From assembly GCA_003520455.1 (NCBI GenBank), contig DOUV01000484.1, forward strand, positions 1-7,139: a stretch of 7,139 bases of DNA, in the 5' to 3' direction. Position numbers and translations under genes: made by a program. Below are positions 1 through 4,793 of this stretch, piece by piece. The stretch comes from Chloroflexota bacterium (GTDB lineage: Bacteria; Chloroflexota; Anaerolineae; Ardenticatenales; Ardenticatenaceae). How positions within the stretch are numbered: the stretch's first letter is position 1; the number at the start of each line of letters is the position of its first letter. A model generated the notes under the pieces. It had not been told where the DNA came from. It did no database searches and saw nothing but the letters and a program-made list of their open reading frames with translations.

Positions 1-1
1 C

Positions 2-199
2 CAGCGTTTGGTGGCTGAGGCCCGCGACCAGGCCGAGGCGGAGGCCCAGGCGCTGAGCCAGCCGGTGCTTGCTGAGGCGGAAGAGGAGAGTGGGTGTGTA
101 CCTACAGGCGGCGTGAGCGCGGTGACCGGGCCGCTCGAGCAGCACCTGGTGGAGGCCACCGCCCTGCTCGTCGCCTGGGTCATCGGTGAGGAGCGTTGA
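2..199 (+). CDS. V/A-type ATPase peripheral-stalk subunit G/H, C-terminal fragment (5' end outside window)
   Basis: The reading frame is open from the window edge to a TGA at 197-199, so this is the last 65 codons of a gene beginning upstream. The visible protein starts with an Ala/Glu/Gln/Arg-rich helix (AEARDQAEAEAQAL) typical of a coiled coil. It ends with PLEQHLVEATALLVAWVIGEE, which resembles the closing helix of the small stalk subunit called G in Thermus and H in archaea. In that family the protein pairs with subunit E to form the outer stalk holding the A3B3 head against subunit I. Between the two helical parts lies an odd Gly/Ser/Cys stretch, SGCVPTGGVSAVTG (codons at 89-130), which should break the coil. 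The next gene, subunit C, begins 4 nt after the stop, supporting co-translation. The assignment rests on composition, the C-terminal pattern and operon position, because the protein is too short and low-complexity for certainty. An unrelated coiled-coil protein remains possible. Confidence 0.6.
   Translation, partial: QRLVAEARDQAEAEAQALSQPVLAEAEEESGCVPTGGVSAVTGPLEQHLVEATALLVAWVIGEER
188..193 (+). promoter_or_regulatory. Ribosome binding site for subunit C
   Basis: GAGGAG lies 10 nt before the GTG at 204. The alternative in-frame GTG at 186 has no purine-rich sequence at a useful distance, so this site favours 204 as the start. The site lies inside the last codons of the preceding stalk gene, as expected for translationally coupled genes. 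Confidence 0.55.
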
Positions 200-203
200 G
201 CGC

Positions 204-1271
204 GTGGCCGTTCTGGACGCGGCTCAGTACGCCGGCGCGAATGCTCAGGTCCGCGCGCTGATTTCGCGGCTGCTCCCGCCGCCTTTCTGGGCCGAAATCA
301 TCGTCGCCCGCGACCTCCCTGGCCTCCTTAATCTTCTGTGGGAGACCTCCTATCGCCAGACGATCGCGCCGTTGGCGGGCGCTCGTCTGGCGCCGGCGAC
401 GGTCGAGCGAGCACTGTGGGAATATCTGGCACGGGCGGCGCGGGTGCCGTTGAGCCTGCTGCGCGGGCCCCCTCGGAATCTGCTGGACTGGCTCTGGCGC
501 CGGTTTGAAGTGAACAATCTCAAGACAGTCCTGCGGACCGTCGAGCGGCGCGTGCCGGCCGACCGCATCCAGGCGTCACTGATTCCTCTGGGACCGGCCT
601 CCGCGCTGCCCTGGGGCGTACTGGCAGAGGCGGCATCGGTTCCGGCCGTGGTGGAATACCTGCGCCCGACCTTCTATGAGCGCCCCCTCAATCAGGCGCT
701 AGACCTCTACCGGCGCGAGGGATCGCTGTTCGTACTGGAAGTGGCGCTGGATCTGGCCTACTACGGCCGCCTCCTCGCCAAGTTGGCGGGGCTGACGGGG
801 CGCGACCGGCGCGAAGCGGAGCGTTTTATCGGCACGCTGGCCGACAGCCAAAATCTGCTCTGGGCCTTTCGCTATCGCGTCTATGCCCACCTGGCTCCGG
901 AGGAAATCTTGAACTTTACCCTGCATCATGGACTCCGAGTAGACGCCAGCGTGGTGCGTGAGATCGCCAGCGGGGCGCCCCTGCGCGATGTGGTCGCGCG
1001 GCTGTGGGGGGATCGACTTCCTGATGTGGAGCGGCTCAGCCGGCTGTCTGAACGGGAGGCCCTCCCCGAGTTGGAACGTATCTTTCAGCGCTACCTCTAC
1101 CGGCTGGCCCTGGACGCACTGAAGGCCTATCCCTTCCACCTGGGGGTTGTCCTGGCCTACCAGGTGCTCCTCGAGAGCGAGGTGCGCGACCTGGTAACGG
1201 TGGTGGAGGGCCGGGTGGCCGGGTGGCCGGCCGATCGTATCCAGCCCTATCTGATCGGCTCACGAGGGTGA
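204..1271 (+). CDS. atpC: V/A-type ATPase subunit C (central-stalk socket, homologue of eukaryotic subunit d)
   Basis: This subunit sits on the membrane-embedded K ring and receives the D/F rotor shaft, coupling ATP turnover to ring rotation. The predicted 355-residue protein is mostly helical and shows the repeated family signatures. These are an N-terminal ANAQVRALISRLL, a NNLKTVLR motif at residues 104-111 (family pattern N-L-K-x-x-L-R), a related FRYRVYAHLAPEEIL near 222-236, and a C-terminal module containing LAYQVLLESEVRDL and VVEGRVAGWPADRI. The length is close to that of archaeal homologues (about 350) and a little longer than Thermus C (about 320). I chose GTG 204 because GAGGAG at 188-193 precedes it and the protein then begins near the family's usual N-terminus; GTG 186 would add six residues. 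It lies between the stalk fragment and subunit I, with its stop only 2 nt before the ATG of subunit I. No broken motif is visible. Confidence 0.93.
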   Translation: MAVLDAAQYAGANAQVRALISRLLPPPFWAEIIVARDLPGLLNLLWETSYRQTIAPLAGARLAPATVERALWEYLARAARVPLSLLRGPPRNLLDWLWRRFEVNNLKTVLRTVERRVPADRIQASLIPLGPASALPWGVLAEAASVPAVVEYLRPTFYERPLNQALDLYRREGSLFVLEVALDLAYYGRLLAKLAGLTGRDRREAERFIGTLADSQNLLWAFRYRVYAHLAPEEILNFTLHHGLRVDASVVREIASGAPLRDVVARLWGDRLPDVERLSRLSEREALPELERIFQRYLYRLALDALKAYPFHLGVVLAYQVLLESEVRDLVTVVEGRVAGWPADRIQPYLIGSRG

Positions 1272-1273
1272 CC

Positions 1274-3208
1274 ATGTTCGCACCGGCACAGATGTATGAA
1301 GTGAACATTTTCATTCTGGAAGGCGATGTGGAGAAGGTCGCCCTGGCCCTGGCGCGCCTCAGTGCGGTCCAGCTGGCCGACGCTGAGGCCCTGGAGGAGT
1401 GGGCCGGGGAGGGTACCGGCCGGTGGGCCGGATTGGCCAGCATCTACGCCACGCAGGAACGGCGGCTCCTCGACCTGCTCCAGGCACTGCAGATTGCGGA
1501 GTCAGGCATCCCGCCACCATGCCTGGAGCCCGGCAACGACGTAGCCCGCATCGAGGAGGTGTTGCAGGAGGCGGAGCGGGTCGTTCAGGATTGGCGCCAC
1601 CGGAAGGAGGCGGCGGATCGCCAAGCCAGGCGGCTGCGGCTGGTGCGGGAGCAGATCCGGCTGTTGGCACCGCTTGACGTGCCGGTCGAACGGCTGCGGC
1701 AACTGCGCTACCTGCACCTCACGGTGGGTACGATCCCCAGCGCGAACCTCGCTCGCCTGCAGACCGCCCTATTCCGAATCGCCTTCGTGATCATCCCGGT
1801 TTACGCGTACGACGACCGCACGCTGATCTTCGCCGCCAGCACCCACGAGCATGCCCCCATCCTGGATCGGGCGTTGCGCAGCGCCTTCCTCGAGCCCCTC
1901 GACCCACCCCAAGATGTGACCGGCTCTCCGGCTCAGGCGCTCACCCAACTGGAGGAGCGCCTGGAGGCGACGCAGGGTGCGCTGACCGAGTTGGAGGCCG
2001 AGCGCGAGCGGCTCGCCCAGACGTGGGGGCCGTCCCTGCTCGCGCTGTGGCAGCAGGCGCGGACCGATGCCGCCCTGGCGGATGCCATCCGCCGCTTTGG
2101 GCGGCACGGCCAGATTTACCTCGTCGTGGGGTGGGTGCCGGCGCACGCCCTCAACCAGGTGATTCAGACGGTGCAGGATGTGACCGAGGGACGCGCGACC
2201 ATCGAAACGCTGGAACCGGATCGGGTGCGCCCACGCCGGGTCCCGACGCTCTTGCGGAATCCGCGCTTCCTGCGCCCCTTCGAGCGCATCGTCGCCACCT
2301 TTGGGTTGCCGGCCTACAATGAGGTGGACCCTACGCCGCTGCTCGCCCTGACCTTCGTTCTTATGTACGGGATGATGTTTGGCGACGTCGGGCACGGGCT
2401 GCTCCTGGCCCTGATCGGCCTCTGGCTGAGCCGCAGCCGCGGCAGCCTGGCCCGGATGGGACCAGTGCTCACCGCCTCGGGGCTCAGTGCCGCCACCTTC
2501 GGGCTGCTCTACGGCAGCCTCTTCGGGTTGGAAACGGTCCTGCCCCACCTGTGGCTGCGCCCGCGCGAGGATATGCTGGATCTCCTGCTCACATCGGTGG
2601 TTGCCGGAATTGTCCTGCTGAACGTGGGCTTCCTGTTGCACCTGGTGACTGCCTGGCGAGCGCGGGAGGTTCCCCGGCTGCTCTTCGACAAGAACGGCCT
2701 GGCGGGAATCTGGCTCTACTGGGCGTTGTTCGGCGGTGCCCTGGCCCGTCTCCGCGCTGTTCCGCTGCCCGGGCTCCTCTGGCTCCTCCTGGTCCTGGTT
2801 CCGGCGGCCCTCATCTTCCTGCACGAGCCGCTCGGCCGGGCGGTGACCGGTCACCGCCCGTGGCTCGAGGGGAACTGGGGGCCATACGCGGTGGAATCCA
2901 TCTTTGAACTCTTCGAGGCCCTGATCAGCTACCTGAGCAACAGCCTCTCCTTCGTGCGCCTGGGTGCCTTCGCCGTGGCTCATGTGGGCTTGAGCCAGGT
3001 CATCTTTCTCCTGGCCGGTCCGCGCACCGGCTCAGTAGGCTGGTGGCTGGTCGTCGCCCTGGGTACCGTGATCATCCTTGCCTTTGAGGGGTTAATCGTC
3101 GGGATTCAGACATTGCGTCTGGAGTACTACGAGTTTTTCGGCAAGTTCTTCCGCGGGGCAGGGCACGCCTTCATCCCCCTGCGCCTGCCCGAGACCACAG
3201 AGGCTTGA
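1274..3208 (+). CDS. atpI: V/A-type ATPase subunit I (membrane stator, homologue of eukaryotic subunit a)
   Basis: This integral membrane subunit provides the two ion half-channels next to the K ring and anchors the outer stalks. The 644-residue product is close to the family size (about 650). Residues 1 to about 330 form the soluble helical arm, including a coiled-coil stretch rich in Glu/Arg (QLEERLEATQGALTELEAER). The membrane part begins near PAYNEVDPTPLLALTFVLMYG (Asp352) followed by MMFGDVGHG, both family hallmarks, and contains about eight hydrophobic helices. The channel helices carry SYLSNSLSFVRLGAFAVAH with Arg562, and FEGLIVGIQTLRLEYYEFFG with Glu605, Gln612 and Arg615. The two arginines correspond in type to the pair facing the rotor glutamate in Thermus I. 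The C-terminus GKFFRGAGHAFIPL is also standard. ATG 1274 follows GAGG at 1264-1267; an in-frame GTG at 1268 overlapping the stop of subunit C is possible. A perfect 24-nt palindrome lies within the gene at 2837-2860. Confidence 0.95.
   Translation: MFAPAQMYEVNIFILEGDVEKVALALARLSAVQLADAEALEEWAGEGTGRWAGLASIYATQERRLLDLLQALQIAESGIPPPCLEPGNDVARIEEVLQEAERVVQDWRHRKEAADRQARRLRLVREQIRLLAPLDVPVERLRQLRYLHLTVGTIPSANLARLQTALFRIAFVIIPVYAYDDRTLIFAASTHEHAPILDRALRSAFLEPLDPPQDVTGSPAQALTQLEERLEATQGALTELEAERERLAQTWGPSLLALWQQARTDAALADAIRRFGRHGQIYLVVGWVPAHALNQVIQTVQDVTEGRATIETLEPDRVRPRRVPTLLRNPRFLRPFERIVATFGLPAYNEVDPTPLLALTFVLMYGMMFGDVGHGLLLALIGLWLSRSRGSLARMGPVLTASGLSAATFGLLYGSLFGLETVLPHLWLRPREDMLDLLLTSVVAGIVLLNVGFLLHLVTAWRAREVPRLLFDKNGLAGIWLYWALFGGALARLRAVPLPGLLWLLLVLVPAALIFLHEPLGRAVTGHRPWLEGNWGPYAVESIFELFEALISYLSNSLSFVRLGAFAVAHVGLSQVIFLLAGPRTGSVGWWLVVALGTVIILAFEGLIVGIQTLRLEYYEFFGKFFRGAGHAFIPLRLPETTEA
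2837..2860. repeat. Perfect 24-nt palindrome inside the subunit I gene
   Basis: The left half CGGGCGGTGACC (2837-2848) is followed immediately by its exact reverse complement (2849-2860). As RNA it could fold into a stem of up to 10 bp with a 4-nt CCGG loop. Flanking CGAGCC at 2824-2829 and GGCTCG at 2862-2867 could add an outer stem with an asymmetric bulge. The palindrome is exactly in codon phase and encodes RAVTGHRP (residues 522-529), a loop between two membrane helices of subunit I. It has no T-run after it, so it is not a standard intrinsic terminator. Its role, if any, is unknown. Confidence 0.9.
3199..3203 (+). promoter_or_regulatory. Ribosome binding site for proteolipid K
   Basis: AGAGG lies 9 nt before ATG 3213, within the last codons of subunit I. 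It supports the long form of K. Later in-frame alternatives (TTG 3297, GTG 3309) have no comparable sequence upstream. Confidence 0.55.
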
Positions 3209-3212
3209 ACCC

Positions 3213-3647
3213 ATGTCATTTCTGATCATGCTATCCCGCGTCCTGGCAGTTGTCCTGCAGAGTCTCAACCCCTTCGATCCGATTGCGCGTGGCGCGTTGG
3301 CGCGTGGCGTGGTCCGCGGGTTCCTGGCCGTTGACGGTACCGTGGCTCTGATCGCGCTTGGTGCCGCAGGCTTGCTGTGGCTGGGCACGCCACTTCCCCT
3401 GCTGGCGGCCCCACCGTTTCAAGAGGGAGCCGGCGAACTGGCCGGCGGTGTGGCCATTGGCGCCGCGCTGGCCACCGGCCTTGCCGCTATCGGTGCAGGG
3501 ATCGGCGTGGGTATCGCGGGCGCAGCCGCCATCGGGGCGATCGCCGAGAAGCCCGAGACCCTGGGCCGAACCCTGATTTTCGTCGGCCTGGCCGAGGGGG
3601 TGGCCATCTACGGCTTGATCATCTCGTTCATGATCCTGACCCGCTGA
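3213..3647 (+). CDS. atpK: V/A-type ATPase proteolipid subunit K (rotor ring), with long N-terminal extension
   Basis: This is the membrane ring subunit that carries the transported ion. Residues about 76-144 form the classic two-helix hairpin: a Gly/Ala-rich helix (GGVAIGAALATGLAAIGAGIG), the polar loop AEKPET, and a second helix GLAEGVAIYGLIISFMIL with the ion-binding glutamate at residue 128. No Gln, Ser or Thr occupies the helix-1 GIGVG segment or the position after the glutamate (Glu-Gly), so the sodium-type signature is absent and protons are the likelier ion (inference). The protein is 144 residues, against roughly 70-100 for single-hairpin homologues. The additional ~75 residues contain a short hydrophobic stretch (3-18), an Arg-rich piece ARGALARGVVRG (25-36) and a second hydrophobic stretch (43-66) ending LLAAPPF. 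That segment could be a long signal peptide or two additional membrane helices. The start is supported by AGAGG at 3199-3203. The gene follows subunit I by 4 nt and precedes subunit F by 12 nt. Confidence 0.94.
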   Translation: MSFLIMLSRVLAVVLQSLNPFDPIARGALARGVVRGFLAVDGTVALIALGAAGLLWLGTPLPLLAAPPFQEGAGELAGGVAIGAALATGLAAIGAGIGVGIAGAAAIGAIAEKPETLGRTLIFVGLAEGVAIYGLIISFMILTR

Positions 3648-3650
3648 GGG
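3646..3650 (+). promoter_or_regulatory. Ribosome binding site for subunit F
   Basis: GAGGG overlaps the stop codon of K and lies 9 nt before the GTG at 3660. It supports a GTG start giving the canonical N-terminus MKVYVIGD. Confidence 0.55.
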
Positions 3651-3659
3651 CTGCGCGCG

Positions 3660-3968
3660 GTGAAAGTGTACGTCATCGGCGACGAAAATGCGGTTCTTGG
3701 CTGTGCCCTGGTCGGCATCGAGGGGCGCGTGGTCTTGACGCTGCCAGAGGCCCACGCGGCGTTGGACGCGGCGTTGCATGCGCCCGATGTCGCCATCGTG
3801 CTCATCACTGAGGAGTGGGCCGGGCAGATGCGCGAGGAAGTGGACCGGCTCAAGATGACCATCCTCGAGCCGCTCATCCTGGAAATCCCGAGCATGCAAC
3901 CGGCCCGACCGGCACTCCCGCTGCGCGTCCTCGTCGCACAAGCGCTTGGGATCAATCTCGGCGGTTAA
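3660..3968 (+). CDS. atpF: V/A-type ATPase subunit F (rotor shaft, regulatory)
   Basis: Subunit F binds subunit D in the central shaft and helps couple and regulate the motor; the same protein is called NtpG in Enterococcus. The 102-residue product matches the family's usual length of about 100-110. It has a Rossmann-like start MKVYVIGDENAVLGCALVGIEG, where the family pattern is V-I-G-D followed by a Gly and a second Gly-rich turn. A middle strand VAIVLITEEWAGQMREEVD (family: ii-L-I-T-E) follows. It ends with LEPLILEIPSM, the conserved E-I-P-S motif, and a C-terminal helix (VLVAQALGINL). The GTG start at 3660 is supported by GAGGG upstream and by the immediate family N-terminus. It follows K closely, but is separated from subunit E by 158 nt, the longest gap between genes in the window. 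Its partner subunit D is not in view and presumably lies beyond subunit B. Confidence 0.92.
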   Translation: MKVYVIGDENAVLGCALVGIEGRVVLTLPEAHAALDAALHAPDVAIVLITEEWAGQMREEVDRLKMTILEPLILEIPSMQPARPALPLRVLVAQALGINLGG

Positions 3969-4016
3969 CTCACGGCGGCGGGTGGTCAAGGGCCGGTTCC
4001 GCCGATGTCCAGGGGG

Positions 4017-4030
4017 CGCACGGCCGTGCG
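4017..4030. repeat. 14-nt palindrome in the F-E intergenic gap
   Basis: CGCACGG followed by CCGTGCG is a perfect inverted repeat lying 49 nt after the stop of subunit F. As RNA it gives a 5-bp stem with a GGCC loop. No T-run follows, so a simple terminator is unlikely. A palindrome this short is expected about once by chance in a GC-rich window of this size. The rest of the 158-nt gap (3969-4126) shows no convincing gene and no clear promoter. Confidence 0.5.
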
Positions 4031-4116
4031 TTGCTACCGTTGATCCACCGCGTGGCGGAGGCATTGGCGGGTAAAGGCCCTCGGTGTTGGTGCAGGATCG
4101 CCGGGTTGCGGAAAAG

Positions 4117-4122
4117 AAGAGG
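4117..4122 (+). promoter_or_regulatory. Ribosome binding site for subunit E
   Basis: AAGAGG lies only 4 nt before ATG 4127, a slightly short spacing. It still fixes the start, because the reading frame stays open far upstream (through the F gene) without family-like sequence. Confidence 0.5.
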
Positions 4123-4126
4123 CCAT

Positions 4127-4762
4127 ATGTCCGATTTTATCGGTGATCTCGATACGCTGGCGGCGACGGTACGGCGCACGGCCCAGCAAGAGGCGCTCGC
4201 CAAGGAGGCCGATGCCCACCGTCGCGCGGAGACGATCGTTGCTGAGGCAGAGGCGGAGGCCCGGCGTCTCCACGACGAGATTGTTACCAAAGCCCGTGCA
4301 CGGGTGGAGGAGGAACGGCGCCAGCGGCAGGCTCAAGCCGCCCTGGCCGCGCAGCGCGAGTACCTGACGGCGCGCGAGGCGCTCCTCGACCGGGTCTGGC
4401 AGGCAGCGGAAGCGCACTTGCGCGCCCTCCCTGACACGCCGGACTACCTCGAGATCCTGCGGCGGTTGGTCTGGCACGCGGTGGGGACCTTGGGGCCGGG
4501 GCGCCTCACGCTGGCGGCGGACCCGAAAGGCCATGCGCTGCTGACACTCGATCGCCTGAGCGGCTGGAGCCAGGCGGCCAGCGACCGGTTCGGAGCACCA
4601 GTCGCCTTCGAGCGCGCGCCCAACCCGGCCCCCACCTGGGGAGGGCTCGTCGTCACCCACGCGGATGGGCGCCGGCTCGTCGATGCCACCTTCCCGACCC
4701 GCCTGGCCCTGGCCAGGGATGAGTTGCGCAGTTCTATTTCTGCGCTGCTGGTCGCGTCGTGA
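4127..4762 (+). CDS. atpE: V/A-type ATPase subunit E (peripheral stalk)
   Basis: Subunit E pairs with the G/H subunit to make the outer stalk that prevents the A3B3 head from spinning with the rotor. The 211-residue product has the family's two-part build. Residues about 10-90 form a long charged helix rich in Ala, Glu, Arg and Gln (RAETIVAEAEAEARRLHDEI and onward), suited to a coiled coil. The remainder is a globular C-terminal domain ending in GGLVVTHADGRRLVDATF (about residues 172-189) followed by TRLALARDELRSSISALL. That ending is the family hallmark G-G-x-V-x-x-x-x-D-G-R-x-x-V-D-x-T-F-x-x-R-L. The start at ATG 4127 is set by AAGAGG at 4117-4122. The in-frame upstream sequence, including ATG 3815, overlaps the F gene and does not look like subunit E. 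The gene ends 31 nt before subunit A. Confidence 0.92.
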   Translation: MSDFIGDLDTLAATVRRTAQQEALAKEADAHRRAETIVAEAEAEARRLHDEIVTKARARVEEERRQRQAQAALAAQREYLTAREALLDRVWQAAEAHLRALPDTPDYLEILRRLVWHAVGTLGPGRLTLAADPKGHALLTLDRLSGWSQAASDRFGAPVAFERAPNPAPTWGGLVVTHADGRRLVDATFPTRLALARDELRSSISALLVAS

Positions 4763-4784
4763 AGCACCGACCTTCAGAAGAGAG

Positions 4785-4792
4785 AGGAGAGG
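4785..4792 (+). promoter_or_regulatory. Strong Shine-Dalgarno of subunit A, possibly masked by a hairpin
   Basis: AGGAGAGG sits in a purine run (about 4776-4793) directly before tandem start codons ATG 4794 and ATG 4797. AGGAG is 4 nt from the first and 7 nt from the second. The pyrimidine run CTCTCTCC at 4817-4824, within codons 8-11, is complementary to GAGAGAG (4780-4786) or GGAGAG (4786-4791). The start region could therefore fold on itself with the start codons in the loop. Confidence 0.6.
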
Positions 4793-4793
4793 A

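Noticed and set aside
1769..2983. Long antisense open frame opposite subunit I
   Set aside because: The translation is a low-complexity Gln/Glu/Pro/Arg-rich product, as expected from reading membrane-protein codons backwards, and subunit I on the + strand is certain.
4005..4043. Twelve-codon leader-like ORF (MSRGRTAVRCYR) in the F-E gap
   Set aside because: There is no Shine-Dalgarno before it and no attenuator or terminator after it; such short frames are common by chance.
3815..4126. In-frame upstream extension of subunit E from ATG 3815
   Set aside because: It overlaps the subunit F gene in another frame, lacks family similarity, and AAGAGG before ATG 4127 marks the real start.
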